Positions 25,615 through 34,284 of a stretch of 64,000 nt of DNA are shown piece after piece. The notes under the pieces are model-generated. The model worked only from the letters and a program-made list of their open reading frames with translations, ran no database searches and was not told the DNA's origin. Numbering within the stretch: position 1 is the stretch's first letter; each line of letters starts with the position of its first letter. The stretch comes from Fibrobacter sp. (GTDB taxonomy: Bacteria > Fibrobacterota > Fibrobacteria > Fibrobacterales > Fibrobacteraceae). Made by a program: the position numbers and the translations under genes. The stretch is from assembly GCA_024398965.1 (NCBI GenBank), contig JAKSIF010000014.1, positions 1 to 64,000 of the forward strand, in the 5' to 3' direction.

Positions 25615-27747
25615 ATGAAACTAAAGCTTTCCTCAATCGCCACTTTACTGGCATGTTTTGCCACCGCCGGCTTTGGCCAGGTAGGGCTTGCCAGGTCAAA
25701 CAGCGGAATACACGTGCCCTCAGCCCAAAACATGGGACAGGGCATTCTCTATTTATCCGGCAGCTACGAAATGGTGAGCGACGGAAAGCCCCTAAGCATA
25801 GACGGCTTTTACACGAACAGCGACGGTCGTCAGATTTCGCTGAACAGCAACACCCCGTCAAACGACGAAGCTCTCTACTTGAGTTTCGGATTGAGCGACC
25901 ATCTGGAAATAAGTACCCGACTTCCATTCCATTATGACGGAGATATTCCAGAAACAGACCTGAGCGGATTCGGTCTTGGAGATATGCAGTTCGGCATCAA
26001 GGGTTCCTACCCCATCAATGACAGGACCTTTGTCGCCTTCAGCGGCGAAATCCTGATTCCCACCGGGAATAGCGATATTGGCTTTAGACCAAGGCACCGT
26101 TGGTACACGGACTCCGATGGGAAAAGCCATGCCTTTACCTCTGACAGTTGGGGCATATCCGGCTACGCCCACCTTTCCGCCTTCTTGGCAAATGAACTGA
26201 GCTTTAACGGATACGCTGGTGTTCTCAAGATACTAGGTGCTTCCGCAAATTACGTTCTGTGGGGCGGGGGATTCAACATATTCCCCGAAAAGTTCCTGAC
26301 TGGCGTTATTGAAGTTTCCGGCGAAACACCGATCAAGACCAGCAACATTACCCACAACATCGCAGTCAGCCCGTTGCGGTTTACGCCAGGTCTGCGCCTG
26401 CACCTCCCCTACGCAACCGACTTAACCATCTCTGGAGATGTCGGCATCAATTACTTCCGCAAGGAGAAGGTCTCCAATGGCCTTCCCATCAGCCTTTCCT
26501 CCGGCGAAGACAAAATCAACTATTCAACCTTCAGTACGCCAACCTTTGGCATGGCGATCACACTCAGCAAACAGCTTGACTTCAGTTGGAACGATAGTGA
26601 CGGAGACGGGGTTATTGACCGTAAGGACATGTGCCCGGGAACCAGCAGAAACATGGTCGTAAACACCCGCGGATGCCCCGTGGATGAAGACCAGGATGGC
26701 GTACTCAACATTGTTGACGAGTGCCCGGGTACTCCAATCGGCCTTGTAGTCGGTTACAATGGCTGCCCATTGGATCTCGACAACGACGGTGTATACGACT
26801 ATTTGGACAAATGCCTTAACACGCCTGCCGGCTTTGCCGTAGATGCTGATGGATGCACACTCGATAGTGATGGAGACGGCATTGACGACAATAACGACAT
26901 GTGCCCCCAGACCAAGCCAAACGACATCGTGGATTCCACCGGATGCCCTCTGGACCAGGACCATGACGGAATAACGAACGACAAGGACAAGTGCCCTGAC
27001 ACCCCCGAAGGAATCTCCATCGACCAGGACGGCTGCCCTTTGGACTTTGACAAGGATGGAATTCCTGACGACCTAGACAAATGTCCCAACAGCGCCGAAG
27101 GTGAAAAAGTGGATAGCGTAGGATGCCCTGCCGATGAAGACCACGACGGTGTTCCCGATTCCAAGGACCAATGTCCGAACACGCCCAGTGGAGTCGGCGT
27201 GGACGAGCACGGCTGCCGTTTGGACCAGGATGGAGACGGCATTTTCGATGAAGAGGACAAATGCCAGAACACCCCGAAGGGTGCTCCCATCGACAGCATT
27301 GGATGCCCCATTGATACCGACAAGGATGGAATCGCCGACTGGATGGACCTATGCCCGGGGACTATAAGAAATGTGGTCGTTGACCATAATGGATGCCCCA
27401 TGAATTCTAGGCTGAACATCAATTCCATCGCAAGTCGAATCATTTTCAAGGCGGGTGACACCACCCTGGTAAACTCCAGCTATACGGCTCTCAACGACAT
27501 TATATCCATGATGCGCCAGAACCCTCTCGCCATGGAAATAGAATGCGCGGCCAGTGGCAGCAAAGTCGAAGGAGAATCCCTGGGAGAATCCCGCGCCAAG
27601 GTTATCTACAATTACCTGGAAAAGAAAGGGATCGCCAAGGAACGCCTAAAATACCAAGGATACAGCCAGAGCCTTCCCAAGGTATTCCCGCGAAGGACCG
27701 GAGAATCCAACGGCATCCGCCTAACTCCATTCTCCATCCAGGAATAA
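25615..27747 (+). CDS. OmpA-family outer-membrane protein with nine thrombospondin type-3 repeats
   Basis: 710 residues. After a signal peptide (MKLKLSSIATLLACFATAGFG) comes an N-terminal beta-barrel-like region (about 25-320). Nine calcium-binding thrombospondin-3 repeats follow (DSDGDGVIDRKDMCPGT, LDQDHDGITNDKDKCPDT and so on, about 325-595). A C-terminal OmpA-like peptidoglycan-binding domain (about 600-710) contains RIIFKAGDTTLV and LGESRAKVIYNYLEKKGI. It links the outer membrane to the cell wall, with a calcium-stiffened linker. The ATG at 25615 is chosen for the signal peptide; upstream codons read through an intergenic region. Confidence 0.9.
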   Translation: MKLKLSSIATLLACFATAGFGQVGLARSNSGIHVPSAQNMGQGILYLSGSYEMVSDGKPLSIDGFYTNSDGRQISLNSNTPSNDEALYLSFGLSDHLEISTRLPFHYDGDIPETDLSGFGLGDMQFGIKGSYPINDRTFVAFSGEILIPTGNSDIGFRPRHRWYTDSDGKSHAFTSDSWGISGYAHLSAFLANELSFNGYAGVLKILGASANYVLWGGGFNIFPEKFLTGVIEVSGETPIKTSNITHNIAVSPLRFTPGLRLHLPYATDLTISGDVGINYFRKEKVSNGLPISLSSGEDKINYSTFSTPTFGMAITLSKQLDFSWNDSDGDGVIDRKDMCPGTSRNMVVNTRGCPVDEDQDGVLNIVDECPGTPIGLVVGYNGCPLDLDNDGVYDYLDKCLNTPAGFAVDADGCTLDSDGDGIDDNNDMCPQTKPNDIVDSTGCPLDQDHDGITNDKDKCPDTPEGISIDQDGCPLDFDKDGIPDDLDKCPNSAEGEKVDSVGCPADEDHDGVPDSKDQCPNTPSGVGVDEHGCRLDQDGDGIFDEEDKCQNTPKGAPIDSIGCPIDTDKDGIADWMDLCPGTIRNVVVDHNGCPMNSRLNINSIASRIIFKAGDTTLVNSSYTALNDIISMMRQNPLAMEIECAASGSKVEGESLGESRAKVIYNYLEKKGIAKERLKYQGYSQSLPKVFPRRTGESNGIRLTPFSIQE

Positions 27748-27815
27748 ATTTCTAGATTTTCTCAAAATCAAGACATTGCAAACAGCTTAACGTTTGCCTT
27801 AACAAAAGGAACACT

Positions 27816-28394
27816 ATGAAGATTGCCGACAAGACCGTTGTCCAGATGCATTACACCCTCACCTCCGACGAAGGCCAGGTCATTGACACCTCCGCAGGCC
27901 GCGACCCCCTCCAGTACATCCAGGGTATGCACATGATCGTTGTCGGTCTGGAAAAGGCCATGTACGACCACGAAGTTGGCGACAAGTTCGATGTCAAGGT
28001 CATCCCTTCCGAAGGCTATGGCGAATACGACGAACGCATGACCCAGGAAGTTCCCGTCAGCGTTTTCCAGGGTGTGGACAAGGTTGAAGCTGGCATGCAG
28101 TTCTACGCACAGACTCCGGCAGGTCCCATGCCCATCCGCGTCAAGTCCGTCAACGGCGACAAGGCTGTTATCGACGCCAATCACGAACTGGCTGGCAAGA
28201 ACCTGAACTTTGCCATCGAAGTGGTGGATGTTCGCGAAGCTACCGAACAGGACCTGGCCCCCTTCCAGCAGCACCAGTGCAAGTGCGGCAAGGGCGAAGG
28301 CGAATGCTGTGGCGGAAACGGAGAATGCGAATGCGGCGGTGAAGGCGAATGCAAGTGCAATGGCGAAGGTGATTGCAAGTGCAAGGACAAGTAA
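27816..28394 (+). CDS. slyD: SlyD-like FKBP-type peptidyl-prolyl isomerase with cysteine-rich tail
   Basis: 192 residues. The FKBP domain (VQMHYTLTSDEGQVIDTS, FQGVDKVEAGMQFYAQT) is interrupted by the insert-in-flap chaperone domain typical of SlyD (residues about 70-125). The last 40 residues contain ten cysteines in CxC pairs spaced by GEGE/GGEGE, resembling a metallothionein-like metal-binding tail; E. coli SlyD instead has a His-rich nickel-binding tail. Cytoplasmic, acting in folding and possibly metal handling (inference). AAAGGAAC lies upstream of the ATG. Confidence 0.9.
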   Translation: MKIADKTVVQMHYTLTSDEGQVIDTSAGRDPLQYIQGMHMIVVGLEKAMYDHEVGDKFDVKVIPSEGYGEYDERMTQEVPVSVFQGVDKVEAGMQFYAQTPAGPMPIRVKSVNGDKAVIDANHELAGKNLNFAIEVVDVREATEQDLAPFQQHQCKCGKGEGECCGGNGECECGGEGECKCNGEGDCKCKDK

Positions 28395-28469
28395 GCCGAG
28401 CAAAGTGAGGAATGCTTGTCCCTTGCTTCCCAAAAGGACAAGTAAGCATCTAATTCTTCAAAAGATTAG

Positions 28470-28500
28470 AAAAGGACCCTTTCGGGTCCTTTTTTTTACT
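28470..28500. terminator. Bidirectional terminator between slyD and the lipoprotein gene
   Basis: 9-bp stem 28471-28479 with 28484-28492, TTTC loop, then a T-run; an A-rich flank lies on the other side. Confidence 0.85.
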
Positions 28501-28505
28501 GGAAT

Positions 28506-29684
28506 TTATTCATACAAAGGTACTGTCCAAGCCGTAGGCACCAGAGGATCCCCCGTATCAGAATGATCGTAGTTGAAACCCTTGTCCTTGTCTAGCCCAG
28601 AAACGACACCTTTCACAGCCTTGGAGCAGGAGGATGGATTAAGGCAACCGGTATTCCTCATAAGCAGCAAATCTCCGAACACACTCCACACACCTGTCTT
28701 CAGTTCAATCGTGCCACCCTTTTCCTTTGCCTGAAGCTGATGGGAACCATCCTTCTTCAGTTCCAGGGTCCAGTCCTCACCATCCTTCGAGGCAACCCAC
28801 TCACCCACAAGGTCGCTTTCGTCCACCGAATCGAATTCAAACTTGGAATTCTTGCACTTATACTCACTACCAGTAGCCGATGTCAGGTTGAATTCTCCGT
28901 CTACATACAAAGACTTCAAGGCCAGGGCCTGCTGGTCATAGAAAGTGGGCATCATCAACAGCATTCCACGCTGTATATCATAATAGCCGGCCGACCAGGA
29001 GATATCCTTTTTATCCAAGGAATTTTCCTGCAGGAATCGACCCTCGTAAAAGAGATAGGTATTGGTCGTATCACCTGATGTACAGGACAGTTTCTTTCCC
29101 TTCAATTCGTCGGCCTTGGTCACGTTGGAGCCGGAAATAGCCACCTTGGCAACTTCTGTGTCCTGATACTTGCCGCCATTCAGGGAATACTGCAGTTTTT
29201 CATCGGAATTCATGATAAATTCAAGCTTGGCTCCCTTATCGAGCATGTTCTTCAACGAATCATAGACTGCAATGCTGGATGCCCCCATGAGGGCTCCATT
29301 AGACTTGTCAAAGAATATTTCTCCATCATTCATTTCGGAATGAAAGGCAATCCAAGCTGTATCAGGAACCCATAGCGAATACAGGCCAACCTTGCTGCCT
29401 GTAGCCAGATAAACCGTTGTCCCGAAAAGTTCACCCAGGGATATGTTCTTATCCATATCCTTAAGGGTTGCTACACGGGCGCCCTTAGGCAAATTCGATT
29501 TTTCGGAAGAAGAAGACACTTCCTCCGACGAAGAGGATTCAACCAAACTGCTGGAGGAATCTTCCTCTCGTTCCACATTGTTTGAAGAACTACCATCATC
29601 GCCACAGGCGGAAACCATCATGGCGGTAGCCATAGTCATAGCGACTGAAGTCGCCCCCAAAAACTTATGAAAATTCATTTTCAT
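28506..29684 (-). CDS. Fibrobacter-type lipoprotein of unknown function
   Basis: 392 residues. The lipoprotein signal (GATSVAMTMATAMMVSAC, lipobox VSAC) is followed by GDDGSSS and a Ser-rich linker (EEDSSSSLVESSSSEEVSSS). The rest is beta-rich with no known motif, ending in an LVGEWVASKDGEDWTLELKK segment resembling lipocalin-like stress/copy domains in Bacteroidota lipoproteins. It is predicted to sit on the cell envelope; its role is unknown. GTTGTT precedes the ATG, with only a weak ribosome site. Confidence 0.75.
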   Translation of the reverse strand: MKMNFHKFLGATSVAMTMATAMMVSACGDDGSSSNNVEREEDSSSSLVESSSSEEVSSSSEKSNLPKGARVATLKDMDKNISLGELFGTTVYLATGSKVGLYSLWVPDTAWIAFHSEMNDGEIFFDKSNGALMGASSIAVYDSLKNMLDKGAKLEFIMNSDEKLQYSLNGGKYQDTEVAKVAISGSNVTKADELKGKKLSCTSGDTTNTYLFYEGRFLQENSLDKKDISWSAGYYDIQRGMLLMMPTFYDQQALALKSLYVDGEFNLTSATGSEYKCKNSKFEFDSVDESDLVGEWVASKDGEDWTLELKKDGSHQLQAKEKGGTIELKTGVWSVFGDLLLMRNTGCLNPSSCSKAVKGVVSGLDKDKGFNYDHSDTGDPLVPTAWTVPLYE

Positions 29685-29758
29685 AACAACCTCAACCTTT
29701 TCAACTAATCTACACTTTTTTTCGTCAAAAAGCCGAGATTTTCTAATTAAGCGTTCTT

Positions 29759-30634
29759 TCAGAGCGGAGAACCTGGATTATAGCCAAGATTTTCAACAGC
29801 CTCGTCTATGGAGGGGGCTGCATCAAAAAGAAAACCTGCTAGAGCCTGTTCTGCAGTCACGGGCTTTCCCCCAATCCAACTCTTAAGTACAGCCAATTTT
29901 CTGCAGAGCCACCAGGGCAGAGGCACCATCAAGTGACGCATTCCCCTGGATTTAAGGATTGACTTTGCCATTTGAGCCATGGACAGCACATTTTTTCCAG
30001 CCAAGGCGTAGGTCTTGCCAACCGCATTTTCGGAGAGACCTGCGGCAGCGATTCCCTGCACAAGGTCAACGCTTTTTACAGGACGCTTCAAGCATTTGCC
30101 TCCGCCAGGAAGGAAATACACGGGAAACCGACATACATAACGGGCGAACATGTTGAATTCAATTCCACCCCCGTCGCCGATGACCAAGGTTGGGCGGACG
30201 ATTGTCCACTCCAAGCCTCTCTCGCCGGCAGCCTTAACATAACCTTCCCCCTTCAACTTGCTCTGGCCATATTCGGTCAGTGCCGGATAGGTAACGGAAA
30301 TGCTGGATACATAGAGGATACGGCGGACACCGGCACCTATGGCAGCCTCCACCACATTCTTTGTTCCTTGGGCATTAATCCTATCGAACATTCCCTGTCG
30401 GGTAGAAAGAAGGATGGCCGCCAGGTGATACACCACATCGACGCCTTCAAAGGCCTTTTTCATGGAATCGGGATCGGTCACGTCACCGTAGAATATTTCC
30501 ACATCACTTGGTAACGCGCTAGCCAGAGTATCGCCCGGGAGCGTCAGAACACGCACACACACTTCGTGTTTCAAAAGTTCCCGGCAGAGCGCCTTCCCTA
30601 CGACGCCTGCACCCCCAGTCACCAAAGCAAGCAT
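29759..30634 (-). CDS. NAD(P)-dependent epimerase/dehydratase (extended SDR)
   Basis: 291 residues with the Rossmann motif TGGAGVVGKALCRELL at the N-terminus, DVVYHLAAILL, and the catalytic Tyr-x-x-x-Lys in YGQSKLKGEGYV, typical of extended short-chain dehydrogenases acting on nucleotide sugars or related substrates. The substrate cannot be told from sequence. It lies 2 nt after dnaA on the same strand, so both are probably co-transcribed. Confidence 0.85.
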   Translation of the reverse strand: MLALVTGGAGVVGKALCRELLKHEVCVRVLTLPGDTLASALPSDVEIFYGDVTDPDSMKKAFEGVDVVYHLAAILLSTRQGMFDRINAQGTKNVVEAAIGAGVRRILYVSSISVTYPALTEYGQSKLKGEGYVKAAGERGLEWTIVRPTLVIGDGGGIEFNMFARYVCRFPVYFLPGGGKCLKRPVKSVDLVQGIAAAGLSENAVGKTYALAGKNVLSMAQMAKSILKSRGMRHLMVPLPWWLCRKLAVLKSWIGGKPVTAEQALAGFLFDAAPSIDEAVENLGYNPGSPL

Positions 30635-30636
30635 TG

Positions 30637-32118
30637 CTAGGCTTCCAACAAATACTGGATATCCTGAACCCTGCGAGCCAGGGTTTCATCCTTATCCAAG
30701 AGCTTTTCCAGGGACCGGATTGCGGCGATAACTGTGGCGTAGTCGCGACCAAAGAACACCCCGATATTCACCAGGGATTCTGATGTAAGCCTACGGCTCA
30801 AATACATAGACACCTTGCGAGGCAAGGAGGTTCCGGCATCCTGACGTTTGCTCCTCAGGGACACCAGGTCTGTACCAAATTCAAGGGCGACCGTTTCGGC
30901 AATACCCTTGATGGAAATTTCTGCACGGCTGGACGATTCGTTTGGAGCAACCAGACGTTTGACGGCATTCAGGTCAAGATTTTCGTTGCAGAAATGATTC
31001 ATGGCACCAAGCCAGTTCAACATGCCCTCGATAACGCGCACATTCTGGCGAGGAGGAATACTAAGGAACCTGCAGATTTCCTCACGATCCTTGTCAACAA
31101 AGGGAACGTTCGAAGATTTCTTCTGGAACAGTTGCAATCTTGTCTGCAGATCGGGTTCATCGATACCTACGGCAACGCAAGATTCAAGCGGAGCCAAAAG
31201 CTTGGAAGATATACTGGGAACTCCGCTCTTGCTGCTAGCGCTTTCGTACATGTCTTCCACACGGGTAAACTTGGACGGATGGCGGTCGCAGGAGATAACC
31301 ACCTGCTTGCCCATGGAACGAAGATGCCTTATGAGGATCGCAAGGCGTTCCTGTGTTGCAATCCCCTTCTCCAGAAGTTGCACATCGTCTAGCAGGAGAA
31401 TGTCGCACTTTTCGTACTTTTCCTGGAAGGCTTCTGCCAGTTCCCTGACATTACCCGACTTCAGCTTAAGGGCCTTGGCCACAGAGGTTGCATCACGCAG
31501 GAAATCGTACGCATGGCAGTAAACCACGTTGGCAGAAGGCTGTTTCTTCTGGATACAGCATGCGATAGACTGCAACAAGTGCGTTTTGCCGAGACCGGAC
31601 GCCCCGTAGACAAACAGCGGATTCAGGCCCGGATCGCCAGGATTTTCGGAAACAGATTTGCAGGCCTTGAATGCAGTAGAATTTGATTCGCCTTCCACAA
31701 AGTTTTCGAAGGTGTAGTTGGCATAAAGGCTAAGCTTTTTTCTAGCCTTGGGCTTGGACTGGGCTGCACGAACACGGGGCAATACAGGAGCCTTGGGAGC
31801 AGTCAGCTTACGCTCGGAAAGAGTCATCTCGGGAACTGCAGCCGTCGGGGCAATCTGGCGAATACGATAGTCAATAAACTCTGTACCGTAAACAGCAGAA
31901 AAAGCCTTACGGAAAATATCTCTATAATGGGTGTTGATCCAATTTTCCCGCAGTTCATCCGGCACAGTCAGCAAGGCATAGCCATCCTGTATTCCCTCGA
32001 AACCTACAGTTTCAAGAATGGTAGAACCCAAAAAATCATTACACTCTGCACGGAATCGCTCCAGCACGGACTGCCAGGGAGACTCTTCAAAATCCAATAA
32101 AGAAACAGTATTCGACAC
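30637..32118 (-). CDS. dnaA: Replication initiator DnaA with divergent DNA-binding domain
   Basis: About 493 residues. After the N-terminal domain and a linker rich in Lys/Arg/Ala comes the AAA+ core: Walker A FVYGASGLGKTHLL, Walker B DILLLDDVQLL, sensor I CDRHPSKF and sensor II NVRVIEGML. The C-terminal domain IV (PRKVSMYLSRRLTSESLVNI, FFGRDYATV) has changes at residues that contact the DnaA box in E. coli: Gln408 is Lys, His434 is Tyr, Thr435 is Ala, and the Arg399 position is Gln. No ATG is available. GTG at 32118 gives a normal-length N-terminus; other GTG/TTG options exist up to 32190. The neighbour is not dnaN. Confidence 0.85.
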   Translation of the reverse strand: MSNTVSLLDFEESPWQSVLERFRAECNDFLGSTILETVGFEGIQDGYALLTVPDELRENWINTHYRDIFRKAFSAVYGTEFIDYRIRQIAPTAAVPEMTLSERKLTAPKAPVLPRVRAAQSKPKARKKLSLYANYTFENFVEGESNSTAFKACKSVSENPGDPGLNPLFVYGASGLGKTHLLQSIACCIQKKQPSANVVYCHAYDFLRDATSVAKALKLKSGNVRELAEAFQEKYEKCDILLLDDVQLLEKGIATQERLAILIRHLRSMGKQVVISCDRHPSKFTRVEDMYESASSKSGVPSISSKLLAPLESCVAVGIDEPDLQTRLQLFQKKSSNVPFVDKDREEICRFLSIPPRQNVRVIEGMLNWLGAMNHFCNENLDLNAVKRLVAPNESSSRAEISIKGIAETVALEFGTDLVSLRSKRQDAGTSLPRKVSMYLSRRLTSESLVNIGVFFGRDYATVIAAIRSLEKLLDKDETLARRVQDIQYLLEA

Positions 32119-32190
32119 GGACAACCAATAGATGTACAAAAGATCTAAAAACCGTGAAAAAGTTAAGTAAAGGCGCACCCGATAGGGCAC

Positions 32191-32418
32191 CGTTCCTCAT
32201 CTTTTTTTTGCTATCGCCGAATTTCGTTAAAAAAGGGCAAAAAAATTTTATTCCCATTTTCTGTCCCCTACTTTACAACCTAATCACGGATTTAATCACG
32301 CAACAATCAAACCTGTTACCCTATATATTCCACAACTTATCAACGGAAAAATTTTGTTTCATGGGTTGACAAAAAAAAGGGACTTTTCAGCCCCCAAAAA
32401 CAAAACTTACAAAAAAAT
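32191..32418. other. AT-rich region upstream of dnaA (candidate origin or promoter region)
   Basis: About 230 bp without genes, with A/T tracts and only two weak DnaA-box-like sequences side by side (TATTCCACA and TTATCAACG, each two mismatches from TTATCCACA, around 32325-32345). A repeated TAATCACG lies at 32281-32302. It could hold the dnaA promoter, or an origin if this DnaA recognises a variant box. Confidence 0.35.
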
Positions 32419-32443
32419 AATCCGCCTTTTTGAGCGGATTTCG
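32419..32443 (-). terminator. Terminator of the 32477-32908 gene
   Basis: 7-bp stem AATCCGC with GCGGATT, followed on the minus strand by TATTTTTTT. Confidence 0.75.
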
Positions 32444-32476
32444 GCAATTTTTCGTAACTCTTTGTAAATCAACAAG

Positions 32477-32908
32477 TTAAAGATTTTGTTCTTTTGACTT
32501 CAATTCTTCGATGCGTTGATCCAGAATTTTCTCGATTTCAGGCAGCAAACGTTCCTTGATGCGATCCAGGTAAAGGCACTGCAACTGAATCATGCGACTG
32601 CGGTGACGGTCGGCATGCTGCTGAATCCAATGACTGACGGCCATCTGGCGATCCTGCATCTTTTCCTGGAGGGTCTGCTTAATATAGGTGGTCTGGACAG
32701 CCATATAACGCTGCATATTGAAAGGCAGACGATATGTGCGGATAAACTGCTTAAGCAGTTCCAGCAGGCACAGCCCCTGCTGGCCTCGTTCCGCGATGAA
32801 CTTTTTCAGTTCTTCCTTGTGAGCTTCGAAGAACGGAATTATGGCCTTATCATCTATCTGATAAAGTTCCAGCTCATTCTGCTTCTTTGTAGCTTCGTCA
32901 ACTGCCAT
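32477..32908 (-). CDS. Small helical hypothetical protein
   Basis: 143 residues, predicted almost entirely helical and charged (ELELYQIDDKAIIPFFEAHK, DRIKERLLPEIEKILDQRIE), with Gln/His/Arg-rich segments. No signal or membrane segment. It starts 17 nt after the U32 gene on the same strand, so the two probably form an operon. Family unknown. Confidence 0.6.
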   Translation of the reverse strand: MAVDEATKKQNELELYQIDDKAIIPFFEAHKEELKKFIAERGQQGLCLLELLKQFIRTYRLPFNMQRYMAVQTTYIKQTLQEKMQDRQMAVSHWIQQHADRHRSRMIQLQCLYLDRIKERLLPEIEKILDQRIEELKSKEQNL

Positions 32909-32925
32909 GCGGTAAATGTATGTAT

Positions 32926-34242
32926 TTACTTTGTTTTTGGGGCACTTTTCTTAACAAAAAAGCCAAAATTTGCGTTTTCTGGAGTAAAAATCACATCTTT
33001 CGGTAAGAAAATGCGGCCTACGGTACCCGGATTGAGTCTATCCGCAGCGCCACCCCTGAAATCATTCATCGAAAGGACTTCGCAAGGCGTCATGAAACCG
33101 GGCATCATCAACTCCAGGGAATCATCCATGGAGAAGGGATTCTTCACATTGACACTGACGGAATGGCTTGCCGGGTCATAATCCAGAATCTGGGCTGCAA
33201 CACATCCCCCTTCCGCCTCTACATGGGTAGATTCATAATTCTGGGGCAACGGGCCCTTCAAGAAACCCGGCATAAAGCCTCGACCATCTACAAAGGAAAT
33301 TGCCTTGCGGCTTTCATCGGTCACGTGCATTTCTTCGCCATTATCGGACTGGGCAGCGCATGCATCGATTGCCATACGGTAGGCCTGAACCACCTGGCTC
33401 AAGTAGTACACAGACTTGGTTCGGCCTTCAATCTTGAAGGATTCAAGGCCAGCCTTCATAAGATCCGGTACAACCTCCAAGGCACACAGGTCGCGGCTGC
33501 TCATGAAGTACGTTCCCCAGGTATCCTCATCAAGAGCGATCGGATCAAGTTCCGGACGGTCGGTACGCTGAAGCGTAAAGTTCCCGACCTGTTCCTTGTA
33601 GTCTTCGCACTGAGGGCCTTCGTTGGCATAAAGACGGTAGGGCATGCGGCAGGAGTTGTCGCAGGCGCCAAGGTTTGCATCCCTATGGGTAACCCAGTTG
33701 GAAAGCATGCAACGTCCCGACATGGACATGCACACAGCACCATGGACAAAGACTTCAAATTCCAGGGATGGAAGCATATTCTTCATCTCGATGATTTCGG
33801 GAAGACGAAGTTCGCGACTCAAGATAACGCGCTTCACACCCAGCTCATGCCAGAATTTCGCAGTCAAGTAATTGGTACAGTTCGCCTGGACAGACAGGTG
33901 CACTTCCACCTGGGGCAGTTCCTTCAAGAGCCAGCCCACAAAACCCGGATCAGCCACAATCAGTGCGTCGGGCTTAAGTTCAATTGCTGCACGCAGGGCC
34001 TTCTGGAAAGATTCCACCTTCACGTTTCGGGGAATGATATTGCTGGTAAGGTAGAATTTCTTGCCGCGGCTATGAGCATATTCAATACCTTCGGCCAAGT
34101 CTTCCAAGCTCTTGAAACCGTTCTCGCGGGAACGGAGGGAGAAAGTCGGTTGACCAGCATAGACTGCATCAGCTCCATACGCAAAGGCGTACTTCATTCG
34201 GGTAAGATCGCCAGCGGGAGCAAGAAGTTCAGGCTTATTCAT
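32926..34242 (-). CDS. U32 family peptidase-like protein (TrhP/RlhA type)
   Basis: 438 residues beginning PELLAPAGDLTRMKYAFAYG, followed by DAVYAGQPTFSLRSRENGF, the strong signature of U32 proteins. The conserved cysteine cluster follows (GAVCMSMSGRCMLSNW, then ACDNSCRMPY, with a further Cys near 246), consistent with an iron-sulfur cluster. Bacterial relatives TrhP and RlhA hydroxylate tRNA or rRNA using prephenate; collagenase activity was claimed for others. I infer an RNA-hydroxylation role. Cytoplasmic. Followed 17 nt later by a small helical protein. Confidence 0.85.
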   Translation of the reverse strand: MNKPELLAPAGDLTRMKYAFAYGADAVYAGQPTFSLRSRENGFKSLEDLAEGIEYAHSRGKKFYLTSNIIPRNVKVESFQKALRAAIELKPDALIVADPGFVGWLLKELPQVEVHLSVQANCTNYLTAKFWHELGVKRVILSRELRLPEIIEMKNMLPSLEFEVFVHGAVCMSMSGRCMLSNWVTHRDANLGACDNSCRMPYRLYANEGPQCEDYKEQVGNFTLQRTDRPELDPIALDEDTWGTYFMSSRDLCALEVVPDLMKAGLESFKIEGRTKSVYYLSQVVQAYRMAIDACAAQSDNGEEMHVTDESRKAISFVDGRGFMPGFLKGPLPQNYESTHVEAEGGCVAAQILDYDPASHSVSVNVKNPFSMDDSLELMMPGFMTPCEVLSMNDFRGGAADRLNPGTVGRIFLPKDVIFTPENANFGFFVKKSAPKTK

Positions 34243-34284
34243 ATCTAATTTCCAGTTTCAAGGCCTAAGCCCTGGTATTGCTAA

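Noticed and set aside
32350-32400. TTGACA at about 32364 as a plus-strand promoter
   Set aside because: No -10 at suitable distance and no plus-strand gene follows.
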